Source: Clostridium gallinarum (lineage in GTDB: Bacteria > Bacillota > Clostridia > Clostridiales > Clostridiaceae). From it: DNA of 51,350 nt. A model generated the notes under the pieces. It was not told where the DNA came from and did no database searches. It saw nothing but the letters and a program-made list of their open reading frames with translations. Below are positions 18,139 to 27,636 of this stretch, in pieces. How positions within the stretch are numbered: position 1 is the stretch's first letter; each line of letters starts with the position of its first letter. The translations under genes were made by a program, and so were the position numbers. The DNA lies in contig NZ_JACSQZ010000019.1 of NCBI RefSeq assembly GCF_014836325.1, positions 1 through 51,350 of the forward strand, read 5' to 3'.

Positions 18139-19562
18139 TGCTATTGGATAAAGTTTTACTTAAAAATAAGATACGATGGCTTAAGGATTATGAAGTTAAA
18201 AATTTAATATTAATAAATGAAAAAGTATTATTAGAAACAATTATAGGTAAAACATTAATTTTAATAAATTACTTTGTAGTAAGAAAATTAGTAAATACAA
18301 CAGGAGGAGAATTCTTACCAAACTATAATACAGAAGGACCTAAATATATAGTTTTATTAACTTGGATAGTTTTTTCTATAATAGTGGCTATTTCATTAAT
18401 TCAAATAGTTTTAAAATGTAGAATATATAATAAAAGTAACATGGAAGAATATGAAAAAAAGTTCTATAAAATTAAAGTGTTCGATAGATTTATTAATCTT
18501 GTTATGTATGTTATTTTCTATATGATTTTTTATCAAATTCTTTTTCAATTAACAATGAGTGGAATAGATATAAAGATTACTATATTAGTTTGGGTAATTA
18601 TATTAAATTTAATAATTGCTACGTATCTTTATACTAGCCTTTTGAAGAATAAATTAATAATAAGAACTTTAAATTTAGTTTTAGATAAAACCATTAAGTA
18701 TTTAGAAGAAAATAATATTAATAAGATAATAGAGCTTTTAGAGAATAATAAAAATAATTATGTAGTATTCAATGGACTTGAATTTAATATATTAAAGAAG
18801 GCTATATACGAAATTATTTCTATGTCAAAGGATATAGAAGATAAGGAAGCTATATCTAATATAAATAAAATTGATTTAATAACTAATATATCACATGATT
18901 TAAGAACACCTTTAACTTCAGTGCTTAATTATGTAGATTTTTTAAGTCAAGAAGACGTAGATAGTGAATGTAAAAAAGAATATTTAGATATTTTAGAAAG
19001 AAAAACTAATAGAATAAGTGTATTATTAAAGGATTTAAAAGACTCTATTATTGCAAATTCTAATACAATTAATTTAGACATAAAGGAAATAGATATAAAA
19101 GAAGTATTAAATCAAGCTTTACTTGAAGGAAATGAAAGATTAATAGAGAAAAAATTAAATATAAATATAAAACTTTATGTTAATTCTAAGGAAGTTGCTA
19201 TTAAAGATAAAAGAAAGCTTATAATTACTGGAGATTATAATAAAATTCTTAGAATATATCAAAATCTAATATCTAATATTATAAAATACTCTTTAAGTCC
19301 ATCAGATGTATTTATAGTAATTGAATATGATGAAAATAAAGTGAATAAAAGAAGCAATATTACCTTTATTAATAATATAAAAGAAAAAATAAATATAGAT
19401 GCAGAAAGGTTATTAGAAAGGTTTATAAGAGGAGATATATCAAGAAGTACTGAGGGGTCAGGTCTTGGATTAGACATTGCAAAAGGTTTAACTGAATCAC
19501 AAGGTGGAGAATTTAATATTGAAATAAAAGAAGAGAAGTTTATTGTAAGTGTAATTTTATAA
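18138..19562 (+). CDS. VanS-like membrane sensor histidine kinase
   Basis: 474 aa. Four hydrophobic segments (about 35-50, 70-92, 118-140, 147-168) form a membrane sensor. HisKA carries His253 (ITNISHDLRTPLTS). HATPase_c has the N-box NLISNIIKYSL and the G-box GSGLGLDIAKGLTES. It is the competent kinase of the operon and presumably phosphorylates Asp54 of the upstream regulator. The stop/start overlap TAATG couples its translation to the pseudokinase. The ligand is unknown; the membrane-embedded sensor points to an envelope signal. Confidence 0.9.
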   Translation: MLLDKVLLKNKIRWLKDYEVKNLILINEKVLLETIIGKTLILINYFVVRKLVNTTGGEFLPNYNTEGPKYIVLLTWIVFSIIVAISLIQIVLKCRIYNKSNMEEYEKKFYKIKVFDRFINLVMYVIFYMIFYQILFQLTMSGIDIKITILVWVIILNLIIATYLYTSLLKNKLIIRTLNLVLDKTIKYLEENNINKIIELLENNKNNYVVFNGLEFNILKKAIYEIISMSKDIEDKEAISNINKIDLITNISHDLRTPLTSVLNYVDFLSQEDVDSECKKEYLDILERKTNRISVLLKDLKDSIIANSNTINLDIKEIDIKEVLNQALLEGNERLIEKKLNINIKLYVNSKEVAIKDKRKLIITGDYNKILRIYQNLISNIIKYSLSPSDVFIVIEYDENKVNKRSNITFINNIKEKINIDAERLLERFIRGDISRSTEGSGLGLDIAKGLTESQGGEFNIEIKEEKFIVSVIL

Positions 19563-19583
19563 TTAAAATAAATTCTATCTTAT

Positions 19584-19632
19584 AAATATTAAAGTGAGGT
19601 AATTTTTAAATAACCTCACTTTAATATTTTTT
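19584..19632. terminator. Bidirectional terminator between kinase operon and ilvE
   Basis: AAATATTAAAGTGAGGT with ACCTCACTTTAATATTT, a 17-bp perfect stem followed by T-rich tails in both directions. It serves the convergent kinase operon and ilvE. Confidence 0.92.
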
Positions 19633-19655
19633 ATATAAAATTACTAATAATAGTT

Positions 19656-20678
19656 TTAAACTTCAAATATCCAGCCTTCTGGTGCTTCAACATCACCAAA
19701 TTGAATTCCACAAAGAATTCTGTAAAGTTCTTTTATAACAGGTCCAACTTCTTTTTCACTATGGAAAACATGAAGTTCATTTTTATATTCTATTCCTCCA
19801 ATAGGAGTAATAACAGCTGCTGTGCCACAAGCACCAGCTTCTTTAAATTCATCTAAATTATCTACAAAAACATCTCTTTCATATACTGGCATATTTAAAT
19901 AATCTCTAGCAATATCCATTAGGGAGTATTTGGTTATACTTGGAAGAATTGATGGTGATTTTGGTGTAACAAATTCATTGTTTTTAGTTATACCAAAGAA
20001 ATTAGCAGCACCAACTTCTTCTATTTTAGTATGAGTTGCAGGATCAAGATAAATACAATCTGCAAATCCTTTTTTAGCAGCAATTAAATGAGGGTGTAAT
20101 GAAGCTGCATAGTTTCCACCTACTTTTTGAGCTCCTGTTCCTTGTGGAGCAGCTCTATCATAATCTGCAATCATAAAGTTGCATGGTGCTAGGCCTTCTT
20201 TAAAATATGGACCTACAGGAACAGCAAATACACAGAATATGTATTCAGGGGCAGGTTTTACTCCTATATTATCACCAACTCCTATCATAAAAGGTCTTAA
20301 ATATAATGTAGCACCAGTACCATATGGTGGAACATAATGTTCATTAGCTCTAACAACTTGCATACAAGCATCTATAAATTTTTCTTCTGGTATTTCTGGC
20401 ATAAGTAATTTTTGAGTGCTTTCATTCATTCTTTTAGCATTTCTATCAACCCTAAATAATTGAATTTTACCATCTTTTCTTCTGTAAGCTTTTAATCCTT
20501 CAAAGCATTGTTGACCATAATGTAGAGCTGTAGAAGCTTCACTTATAGTTAACATATTATCTTCAGTAAGTTTACCTTCGTCCCATTTTCCATCTCTCCA
20601 AACTGATACATATCTATAATCAGTTTTAATATAACTAAAACCAAGGTTATTCCAATCAATATTAACATTTTTATCCAT
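19656..20678 (-). CDS. ilvE: Branched-chain amino acid aminotransferase
   Basis: 340 aa, class IV PLP aminotransferase of the larger (type II, BcaT) subgroup. Reversible transamination of Leu, Ile and Val with 2-oxoglutarate. Motifs: [46 protein letters not shown] with the PLP lysine, and [17 protein letters not shown] precedes the ATG on the minus strand. There is no T-box in the 200-bp gap upstream. It is divergent from ridA, whose product clears enamine/imine intermediates that damage such PLP enzymes. Confidence 0.95.
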   Translation of the reverse strand: MDKNVNIDWNNLGFSYIKTDYRYVSVWRDGKWDEGKLTEDNMLTISEASTALHYGQQCFEGLKAYRRKDGKIQLFRVDRNAKRMNESTQKLLMPEIPEEKFIDACMQVVRANEHYVPPYGTGATLYLRPFMIGVGDNIGVKPAPEYIFCVFAVPVGPYFKEGLAPCNFMIADYDRAAPQGTGAQKVGGNYAASLHPHLIAAKKGFADCIYLDPATHTKIEEVGAANFFGITKNNEFVTPKSPSILPSITKYSLMDIARDYLNMPVYERDVFVDNLDEFKEAGACGTAAVITPIGGIEYKNELHVFHSEKEVGPVIKELYRILCGIQFGDVEAPEGWIFEV

Positions 20679-20878
20679 AAATACTTACCTCCCACATGGT
20701 TTTTATATTATTTTAACACTTGTTAATTAATTAATAAACTTTTTATGTGAAAAATATATAAATTTATTTAATATTGAAGTTTTTTCTAAAAAACTGTATA
20801 GTAGTATTAGGAAAAAAATCCAAAGATTACTTTTTATATTAATTTAAAAAAATACATAAAAGAAAGGATGTACATTAA

Positions 20879-21256
20879 ATGCAAAAAGAAATTATTTCAA
20901 CAACTAATGCTCCAGCAGCAATAGGACCTTATTCACAAGGAATTAAAATAGGAGATATGGTGTTTACATCTGGACAACTTCCAGTTAATCCAGCAACAGG
21001 TGAGGTTGTAACTGAAATTAAAGCAGCTACTAAACAATCTTTAGAAAACGTTAAAGCTGTTTTAGAACAAGCTGGTAGCAGTTTAGACAAAGTAGTTAAA
21101 GTAGTAGTATTTATTAAGGATATGAATGACTTTGCTCAAGTAAATGAAGTTTATGGACAATATTTCACTGAAAATGCACCAGCAAGAAGCTGTGTTGAAG
21201 TTGCAAGACTTCCTAAAGATTGCGTAGTAGAAATAGAAGCTGTTGCATCATTATAA
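20879..21256 (+). CDS. ridA: RidA family reactive intermediate deaminase
   Basis: 125 aa, full-length RidA/YjgF/UK114. Hydrolyses 2-aminoacrylate and other reactive enamine/imine products of PLP enzymes. Conserved blocks: [29 protein letters not shown] and [22 protein letters not shown], the latter with the carboxylate-binding arginine and catalytic glutamate region. AAAGGA lies about 10 nt before the ATG. It is divergently paired with ilvE, a known victim of 2-aminoacrylate damage. Confidence 0.96.
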   Translation: MQKEIISTTNAPAAIGPYSQGIKIGDMVFTSGQLPVNPATGEVVTEIKAATKQSLENVKAVLEQAGSSLDKVVKVVVFIKDMNDFAQVNEVYGQYFTENAPARSCVEVARLPKDCVVEIEAVASL

Positions 21257-21261
21257 TTGTA

Positions 21262-21287
21262 AATAGGAGCCTTAGGCTCCTATTTTT
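21262..21287 (+). terminator. Terminator of ridA
   Basis: AATAGGAGCC with GGCTCCTATT, loop TTA, tail TTTAATT. Confidence 0.9.
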
Positions 21288-21294
21288 AATTAAA

Positions 21295-21326
21295 AATGAA
21301 AAGTTAAGAATGAAGAAGTAAGGATG
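21295..21326. repeat. One-arm fragment of the MITE-like repeat
   Basis: AATGAAAAGTTAAGAATGAA followed by GAAGTAAGGATG matches, with a short gap, the reverse complement of the right arm of the repeat at 2172-2317. The internal hairpins are absent, so this is a decayed or partial copy. Confidence 0.5.
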
Positions 21327-21362
21327 ATGTAATTCGTTCCAAATTGCTAAAAATTATAATTT

Positions 21363-22106
21363 TTATGACTTTTTAAGTTCTGTTAAGTTATTCCAATATC
21401 TTTTTGGCATGGAGCGTTTTTGAAGTTTTAAATTGACTCTTTCTTTTATTGTTGTAGATTTAAAATAATCTCTCCATAAATTTTCAAATTCATCATTATG
21501 ATTTTTTAATAAATTATATATATCATTATTCATTTCTGTAATTTCAAAGGTATCTTTATTATAGATAGAAGCTAAGTTTCTTTTAACATCATGAATAATC
21601 CAATACTCATTTTTAAATCTGTTTTGAAAGTGAGGAGAAATTAATTCAAGAATATTATTATCAGGCTCTATAGAAGAATATAAAAATTTATCATTAATTA
21701 ATGAAAATCTAACAAAGCCTGTAAATCTATGAGATTCTAATTTTACACGTCTTTCTATTAAATCTAATTCTCTAACTTCATTTAAATGTAAATATTTATG
21801 TATATCACTACCTATTTTAAAAGCTAACTTTAAATATTTAAAACATAAAAGGCCTTTATCCTTATAATTAGATAAATGTAGTGTATATATTTTACTTAAT
21901 GCATAAGGATCAATTTTACATACTATGGCATCCTTAACTTTGTTGTATTTAATTAAATCTGTTTCGATATAAACTTGTCTAGTTAACATATCTAAAGGAG
22001 TGGAGTCATCAGTTCCTATATAAATTATTTCTTCTTTAGAATAAAAAGCATAATATATTGCAGAGAGAAGTCCCTCAAAAGAATCTTCATAAATTAATTT
22101 TAACAC
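21363..22106 (-). CDS. TIGR03915 family putative DNA metabolism protein
   Basis: 247 aa, matching in length and sequence character the family that accompanies the TIGR03916 radical-SAM protein (N-terminus YEDSFEGLLSAIYYAF, later ESHRFTGFVRF, C-terminus MPKRYWNNLTEL). It starts at GTG, with AGAGGTGAT at good spacing on the minus strand. It lies 11 nt after the radical-SAM gene in one operon. In other bacteria this family is fused to a uracil-DNA-glycosylase domain; that domain is not present here. The biochemical role is unknown. Confidence 0.8.
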   Translation of the reverse strand: MLKLIYEDSFEGLLSAIYYAFYSKEEIIYIGTDDSTPLDMLTRQVYIETDLIKYNKVKDAIVCKIDPYALSKIYTLHLSNYKDKGLLCFKYLKLAFKIGSDIHKYLHLNEVRELDLIERRVKLESHRFTGFVRFSLINDKFLYSSIEPDNNILELISPHFQNRFKNEYWIIHDVKRNLASIYNKDTFEITEMNNDIYNLLKNHNDEFENLWRDYFKSTTIKERVNLKLQKRSMPKRYWNNLTELKKS

Positions 22107-22117
22107 TTAATCACCTC

Positions 22118-23464
22118 TTAAAATTCACCAGTAATAGATGTTATTTTATCCTTTGGAAGAAGGATTTGCTTAGGCTCTGGAAGTAGTATATTATTAGAAG
22201 AAATATATATATTATCGAAAAAAGATAATTGTGATGAGTTTTCATCATCAATTTTAGGCTTATCCATATAAAGGAGACGAGTTCTTATTTTTTCATCATT
22301 AAAGGAAACATCTCCATAATATTTTCCCTTGCAGGTAATAAAGTATTTAGCTCTTTTTAATACAACTCCAATTTTCTTTAAATCTTCAAAGGAAAGACTA
22401 TGAACTTTTCTTGCAGTTAATATTCTTCTAGCAGAACGAACTCCAATTCCAGGAATTCTAAGTAATTCATCATAAGAAACTTTATTTACTTCCATTGGAA
22501 AGTTATTTATATTATTTAAAGCCCAAGAAGTTTTAGGATCAAAATTTAAATCAAAATTTTCATTTTCATCTTTTAATAGCTCTTTAGCTTTAAAGCCATA
22601 AAATCTTAAAAGCCAATCAGCTTGATAAAGTCTATGTTCCCTAACTAAAGGAGGATGGATTATATCAGGCAGTGCTTTTTCATTTTTAACTACAGGAACA
22701 TAAGCAGAGTAATAAACTCTTTTTAAATTAAATTTATTATATAAATTCTCTGATAAATTTAAAATTTTAAAATCACTTTCTGGTGTAGCACCAACAATAA
22801 GTTGAGTACTTTGCCCACCAGGAACAAATAATGGGGTAGACTTTATCTTTTTCTTTAAATCTTTAGTTTCTAAAATATTATTTTTAATTGTATTCATAGG
22901 AGTTAATATATTTTCTTTAGTTTTTTGAGGAGCAAGAAGTTTTAAACTGGAAGAGGAGGGTAATTCTATATTAACACTCATTCTATCAACAAATTTACCT
23001 GCTTCTTTTATTAAAGCTTCATCTGCACCAGGAATAGCTTTTAAGTGAATATATCCATTAAAATTTTCTTCTAATCTTAATTTTTTAACTACTTTAAGTA
23101 ATAATTCCATTGTATAATTAGGATTTTTAAAAATTGCAGAGCTTAAAAATAATCCTTCAATATAATTTCTTTTATAAAAATTAATAGTTAAATCAACAAC
23201 TTCTTCAGGAGTAAATGCAGCTCTTTGAACATCTTTAGAAGAAGCATTTACACAGTATTTACAGTTATAAATACAATAATTTGTTAATAATATTTTTAAG
23301 AGAGAAATACATCTTCCATCAGCTGTGAAACTATGACATATTCCACTATTTGCTGCATTACCTAAGCCATCATTGATATTTTTTCTTTTAGAGCCAGATG
23401 AAGAACAAGAAACATCATATTTTGCAGCGGCTGAAAGTATATTAAGCTTTTCTTTTATATTCAT
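22118..23464 (-). CDS. Putative DNA modification/repair radical SAM protein (TIGR03916)
   Basis: 448 aa. The radical-SAM cluster motif CxxxCxxC appears as NYCIYNCKYCVNA (about residue 70), with the substrate barrel following. A helix-hairpin-helix DNA-binding motif sits at about 335-360 (LLRIPGIGVRSARRILTARK). The mix suggests nucleic acid as substrate. Radical SAM plus HhH plus the TIGR03915 partner is a recurrent but uncharacterised cassette. GGTGATTAT precedes the ATG. Divergent from the potD-like gene, with repeat element copy 3 in between. Confidence 0.88.
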   Translation of the reverse strand: MNIKEKLNILSAAAKYDVSCSSSGSKRKNINDGLGNAANSGICHSFTADGRCISLLKILLTNYCIYNCKYCVNASSKDVQRAAFTPEEVVDLTINFYKRNYIEGLFLSSAIFKNPNYTMELLLKVVKKLRLEENFNGYIHLKAIPGADEALIKEAGKFVDRMSVNIELPSSSSLKLLAPQKTKENILTPMNTIKNNILETKDLKKKIKSTPLFVPGGQSTQLIVGATPESDFKILNLSENLYNKFNLKRVYYSAYVPVVKNEKALPDIIHPPLVREHRLYQADWLLRFYGFKAKELLKDENENFDLNFDPKTSWALNNINNFPMEVNKVSYDELLRIPGIGVRSARRILTARKVHSLSFEDLKKIGVVLKRAKYFITCKGKYYGDVSFNDEKIRTRLLYMDKPKIDDENSSQLSFFDNIYISSNNILLPEPKQILLPKDKITSITGEF

Positions 23465-23552
23465 ATAATCACCTACAATAAGTATTTATAAATATTATAC
23501 AGAACATATGTTCATAGTTCAATAGATTATTATAATTAATATATTTTACATA

Positions 23553-23642
23553 TTCCTTCCTTCAGTTTTTAAGTGTTAAAGTATCATAGCAAGGTGACTT
23601 GGAGCGTATGCGACGGAACATGGATATGATACTTTAACACTT
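23553..23642 (+). repeat. Intergenic element, copy 3 (hairpin 2 only, swapped stem)
   Basis: Carries the constant TTCCTTCCTTCAGTTTT but lacks the AGGAAATTATA arm of hairpin 1. Hairpin 2 pairs 23571-23588 (starting AAGTGTTAAAG) with 23625-23642 (ending CTTTAACACTT), 18 bp perfect, and unrelated in sequence to the stem of the other copies. The loop is constant: GACTTGGAGC (23596-23605) and GACGGA (23612-23617). It lies in the 404-bp gap between divergent genes. Confidence 0.85.
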
Positions 23643-23794
23643 ATTTATTAATTTTCCTATTAGTTAAAGTTAATACTATAAAATGCATAAAAGAATAAAA
23701 AAGATAATATTGGAAATTATAATAATAGAGAAGTGATAAAATAATTATATTTATAGGCAAAATAAAATATATATAATAATTGGGTATTTTTTAC

Positions 23795-23822
23795 TTGCAA
23801 ATAATTTTATTGTATCTATAAT
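23795..23822 (+). promoter_or_regulatory. Promoter of the PotD-like gene
   Basis: TTGCAA (23795-23800), 16-nt spacer, TATAAT (23817-23822), 47 bp before the start codon. Confidence 0.65.
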
Positions 23823-23868
23823 TATTGTTGGTAAATAATAATTATTAAATAAAGAAAGGAAGATAAAA

Positions 23869-24921
23869 ATGAATAAATTAAAGAGAATATCTGTATTACT
23901 TTTTAGTATATTATTCACTGCATCACTTTTCGTAGGATGTAAAAATAATGATAAGAAAACTATTAATGTATTAAATTATGGAGAAAATATAGCCGATGGC
24001 TTAATTAAAGAATTTGAAGAAGAGTACAATGTAAAAGTAAATTATAAAACTTTTGATGATATGGAAACTATGTATATAGAAGTAGCTTCAGGAAAGACTA
24101 ACTGGGATGCAGTTTTAGTAGCTGATTATATGGCAGATAGAATGATACAAGAAGGATTACTTCAAAAGATAAATAAAGATAATATTCCAAACTTAAGTGA
24201 AATGAGCGAAAATGACATGGGTCAGCCTTATGATCCGAGTAATGAATACACTGTACCATATATGAATGGAACTATAGGTATTATATATAATAAAGATTTA
24301 GTAGATGATACAGTTGATAGCTGGGATATAATGTGGAATGAAAAGTATAAAAAACAAATATTTGTTTTAGATGCTCAAAGAGATGCTATAGGAATGGCAT
24401 TAAAAAAATTAGGCTATTCATTAAATACAACTAATGAAAAAGAGCTTGAAGAAGCTAAAAACTTATTAATAGAACAAAAGCCTTTAGTATTAAAATATGG
24501 TGCTGATGAAGTTAAGGATTTAATGACATCAGGAGAAGCAGCTATTGCTATGATATGGTCTGGGGAAGGTTTAACTTTAGCAGATGAAAATGAAAACTTA
24601 GAATATATAATACCAAAAGAAGGTGCAAATTACTGGTTAGATTCATGGGCAATTCCAACAAATGCAAATGATAAAGAAACTGCTGAAAAGTTTATTAACT
24701 TTGTAAGTAGCAAAGACAATGCTTATAAAATTGCAGAAGAAATAGGTTATACTACTCCAAATAAATTAGCAATGGAAGAGCAACCAGAGGAAGTAAGAAA
24801 TAATGAAGCAGCATACATGCCAGAAGAAATTATGGAAAGATGCGAAGTTTATCAGTACTTACCTCAAGAAAAGCTAAGATTATATGAAGATGTTTGGAGT
24901 GCTGTAAAAACAGCAGATTAA
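23869..24921 (+). CDS. PotD-like polyamine/extracellular solute-binding lipoprotein
   Basis: 350 aa. A lipoprotein signal peptide ends in the lipobox LFVGC (Cys at about 24). The mature part is a periplasmic-binding-protein fold of the spermidine/putrescine PotD type (INVLNYGENIADGLIKEFEEEYNVKVNYKTFDD, YWLDSWAIPTNANDKETAEKFINF). It captures substrate outside the membrane for an ABC importer. No potA, potB or potC is adjacent, so it is an orphan here and must use a transporter encoded elsewhere. AAAGGAAG precedes the ATG, and a good sigma-A promoter lies upstream. Confidence 0.88.
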   Translation: MNKLKRISVLLFSILFTASLFVGCKNNDKKTINVLNYGENIADGLIKEFEEEYNVKVNYKTFDDMETMYIEVASGKTNWDAVLVADYMADRMIQEGLLQKINKDNIPNLSEMSENDMGQPYDPSNEYTVPYMNGTIGIIYNKDLVDDTVDSWDIMWNEKYKKQIFVLDAQRDAIGMALKKLGYSLNTTNEKELEEAKNLLIEQKPLVLKYGADEVKDLMTSGEAAIAMIWSGEGLTLADENENLEYIIPKEGANYWLDSWAIPTNANDKETAEKFINFVSSKDNAYKIAEEIGYTTPNKLAMEEQPEEVRNNEAAYMPEEIMERCEVYQYLPQEKLRLYEDVWSAVKTAD

Positions 24922-25032
24922 TTAGAAATTGATAAAAAAATATTAATATTACATTAAGTAAATAGAATAAATAAACTATTAATAGTATAATATTAATAAC
25001 ATCTATAAATAACATAGGAGTTGATTAGTATT

Positions 25033-25590
25033 ATGGATAGAGTTATAGATTTTAATGAATTAAAAAATAGAGTCAATGATAAAGATATAGATAAGTTTGA
25101 ATCTTATATGTATACTTTATATTATGATATGTCTTCAGGAAAATTAAATATGTCTGATTTTACCAAGAAGATAATGGAGTACATGGAAGAAAACAATATA
25201 TCTCAAGATAAGTTTTTAAAAATGCAAACAAAGCTTATGGAGAGATATGGTTTTGATGCTTCAGGTATTGAAGAACAAATTAAGTCTTTAGGGTTAGACA
25301 ATGTAATTCCAGGTGGTGGAGATATAGAAAAAATAAGAAAAAATATGAGTTTCCAAGAGAAATATAAAGATAGAATTAAAGTTTCAACAGTTAATAATTA
25401 CTTTATAAAAAATGAAAAAAATAATGTGGATATAATAACTGATGGAGAAAAAATAATTCTAACTAGTGAAGGAAAAATAGATTTAAATGATTTAGAATTA
25501 AATGATTTCTTATGCTCTTATAAAAAGCTTATAGATAATAAAACTCTAAAAATTAATATTTGTGAAAATACTAAAGAATACGAATACTAG
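25033..25590 (+). CDS. Clostridial protein of unknown function, DUF3867-like
   Basis: 185 aa, soluble, acidic, without signal or membrane segment. The first half is helical (FNELKNRVNDKDIDKFESYMYTLYY, MEYMEENNISQDKFLKMQTKLMERYGFD). The second half looks like a beta-rich domain. It resembles the uncharacterised clostridial family DUF3867. The frame opens at TTG 25021, directly against AGGAG, so ATG 25033 is more likely, although the spacer is long (12 nt). Single gene ending at a terminator. Confidence 0.65.
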   Translation: MDRVIDFNELKNRVNDKDIDKFESYMYTLYYDMSSGKLNMSDFTKKIMEYMEENNISQDKFLKMQTKLMERYGFDASGIEEQIKSLGLDNVIPGGGDIEKIRKNMSFQEKYKDRIKVSTVNNYFIKNEKNNVDIITDGEKIILTSEGKIDLNDLELNDFLCSYKKLIDNKTLKINICENTKEYEY

Positions 25591-25640
25591 AATTGTTAAA
25601 AAAAATCTATTTATTTTCTTACATTATAGTTTATAATAAG

Positions 25641-25672
25641 TAAGGTATGATATTAATCATACCTTATTTTTG
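25641..25672 (+). terminator. Terminator after the DUF3867-like gene
   Basis: AAGGTATGA with TCATACCTT around TATTAA, tail ATTTTTGATTTT. Confidence 0.9.
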
Positions 25673-25783
25673 ATTTTAAGTACTTCTATTAATTTTTTAA
25701 TAATTTGAAAGTAATTAAATTAATAAATTAAAATTAAATAGGAGAATTTTTTACTAATAGATGTAATTTTCAGGAGGATAATA

Positions 25784-27340
25784 ATGAGCGTATTAACAGT
25801 TAAAGATATGAGCCATGGTTTTGGTGATAGAGCAATATTTGAAGATGTGTCCTTTAGATTATTAAAAGGAGAACATGTTGGATTAATTGGTGCTAATGGT
25901 GAAGGTAAATCAACATTTATGAGTATAGTTACAAATAAACTTATGCCAGATGAAGGAAAAGTTATTTGGTCTAATAATGTTAGAGTTGGATATATGGATC
26001 AGCATGCAGCTTTAGAAAAAGGACAAAGCATTAGAGATGCTTTAAGAGATGCATTTAAATATCTTTTTGATTTAGAAACAGAAATGAATACTCTTTATGA
26101 AAAAATGGGAGATTGCACACCAGAAGAATTAGAAAAAATGCTTGAAAGAACAGCAGTTATTCAAGATCTTTTAGATCATAATGGATTTTATATAATAGAT
26201 GCAAAAGTTGAGGAAGTAGCAAAGGGGCTTGGACTTTTAGATTTAGGATTAGATAGAGATGTAGATGATTTATCAGGAGGACAAAGAACAAAAATACTTT
26301 TAGGTAAGTTATTACTTCAAAATCCAGATATATTACTTTTAGATGAGCCTACTAATTATTTAGATGAAGAACATATTGAATGGCTTAAGAGATATCTTCA
26401 AAATTATGAAAATGCATTTATATTAATTTCTCATGATATACCATTCTTAAATTCAGTAGTTAATTTAATTTATCATGTTGAAGAAAGAAAGCTAACTAGA
26501 TATGTTGGGGACTATAATGAATTTAAGAGATTATATGAAGAAAACAAAAAGAGATTAGAAGCAGCATATGAAAAGCAACAAAAAGAAATAGCTAGATTAG
26601 AAGATTTCGTTGCTAGAAATAAAGCAAATGTTGCAACCGCAAATATGGCTAAATCAAGACAAAAGAAATTAGATAAAATGGAAGTTATAGAACTTTCAAA
26701 AGAAAAACCAAAGCCAGAGTTTAACTTTAAACCAGCAAGAACATCAGGAAAAACTATTTTTGAAACTAAAGATTTAGTTATAGGATATGATTCACCATTA
26801 ACTAAGCCTCTAAACTTATATATGGAAAGAGGTCAAAAAATAGCTTTAGTTGGTGCAAATGGACTTGGAAAAAGTACCTTATTAAAGAGTTTACTTGGAA
26901 AAATACAACCTTTAAGTGGAGAAGTACATTTAGGAGACTATCAACATATAGGATATTTTGAACAAGAAGATAGAGAAAAAAATACAAATACTTGTATAGA
27001 AGAAGTGTGGCAAGAATTTCCAAGTAAAACACAATACGAAATAAGAGCAGCCCTTGCAAAATGCGGATTAACAACTAAGCAATTAGAATCAAAAATAATG
27101 GTTTTATCAGGTGGAGAAGCAGCAAAGGTAAGATTATGTAAAATATTAAATACAGAAACAAACATATTAATCCTTGACGAGCCTACAAACCACTTAGATG
27201 TAGATGCAAAAGATGAATTAAAGAGAGCATTAAAAGAATATAAAGGATCAATTTTATTAGTATCTCACGAACCAGAATTCTATAGAGATGTAGTAACAGA
27301 AATATGGAATTGTGAAGAGTGGACTACTAAGATTGTGTAG
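25784..27340 (+). CDS. ABC-F family ATP-binding protein
   Basis: 518 aa, two ABC ATPase domains in one chain without transmembrane segments. Domain 1: Walker A GANGEGKST (about 37), signature LSGGQRTK, Walker B ILLLDEPTNYLD. A charged linker (about 240-305, KKRLEAAYEKQQKEIARLEDF) is the P-site tRNA-interaction motif region. Domain 2: GANGLGKST, LSGGEAAK, ILILDEPTNHLD. Such proteins act on ribosomes. This one resembles the YbiT/YkpA housekeeping type more than antibiotic-resistance ABC-Fs, but that is not certain. AGGAGG precedes the ATG; single gene. Confidence 0.92.
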   Translation: MSVLTVKDMSHGFGDRAIFEDVSFRLLKGEHVGLIGANGEGKSTFMSIVTNKLMPDEGKVIWSNNVRVGYMDQHAALEKGQSIRDALRDAFKYLFDLETEMNTLYEKMGDCTPEELEKMLERTAVIQDLLDHNGFYIIDAKVEEVAKGLGLLDLGLDRDVDDLSGGQRTKILLGKLLLQNPDILLLDEPTNYLDEEHIEWLKRYLQNYENAFILISHDIPFLNSVVNLIYHVEERKLTRYVGDYNEFKRLYEENKKRLEAAYEKQQKEIARLEDFVARNKANVATANMAKSRQKKLDKMEVIELSKEKPKPEFNFKPARTSGKTIFETKDLVIGYDSPLTKPLNLYMERGQKIALVGANGLGKSTLLKSLLGKIQPLSGEVHLGDYQHIGYFEQEDREKNTNTCIEEVWQEFPSKTQYEIRAALAKCGLTTKQLESKIMVLSGGEAAKVRLCKILNTETNILILDEPTNHLDVDAKDELKRALKEYKGSILLVSHEPEFYRDVVTEIWNCEEWTTKIV

Positions 27341-27350
27341 TTAAATATTA

Positions 27351-27380
27351 AAAGAGTTAGCGTGAAAGCTAACTCTTTTT
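27351..27380. terminator. Terminator between convergent ABC-F and Zn-ribbon genes
   Basis: AAAGAGTTAGC with GCTAACTCTTT around GTGAAA, with T-rich sequence on both sides. Confidence 0.9.
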
Positions 27381-27396
27381 ATAAAATATTACATAA

Positions 27397-27636
27397 TTAA
27401 TAGTTAATTCCTGCTGACTTTATGTTATTAATATCACCTTGAGAGCATGGAGTAATTGCATAAGTCATTTTGCAATTTGGACAAACGGTTACAAAAGTCT
27501 CCATTACCAATTCTTCTTCACATGAGCATTTTATTGGATAAGGAGTATTTAATTTTAAATCTGCTTTTCCTTTTTGTCTTAATCTATCAACAATAGCTTT
27601 TCCGTCTTTAGTATTTGTTCCACAACCACAACTCAT
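27397..27636 (-). CDS. Small cysteine-rich zinc-ribbon-like protein
   Basis: 79 aa. CxCG at the N-terminus (MSCGCGTN), then CSCEEE and CPNC, giving paired cysteines expected to bind zinc. The segment TPYPIKCSCEEELVMETFVTVCPNCKMTYAITPCS has zinc-ribbon layout. It seems a conserved clostridial small protein of unknown role. A good AGGAGG-like site (TAGGAGGTC) precedes the ATG on the minus strand. A second cysteine-rich gene lies upstream on the same strand. Confidence 0.75.
   Translation of the reverse strand: MSCGCGTNTKDGKAIVDRLRQKGKADLKLNTPYPIKCSCEEELVMETFVTVCPNCKMTYAITPCSQGDINNIKSAGINY

Noticed and set aside
20679..20878. Possible T-box leader for ilvE
   Set aside because: The gap is only 200 bp, with no T-box motif (TGGxACCGCG-like) and no terminator on the ilvE strand.
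25784..27340. ABC-F gene as an antibiotic-resistance determinant
   Set aside because: Nothing in the context (no mobile element, no leader peptide) supports resistance; the sequence looks like a housekeeping ABC-F.
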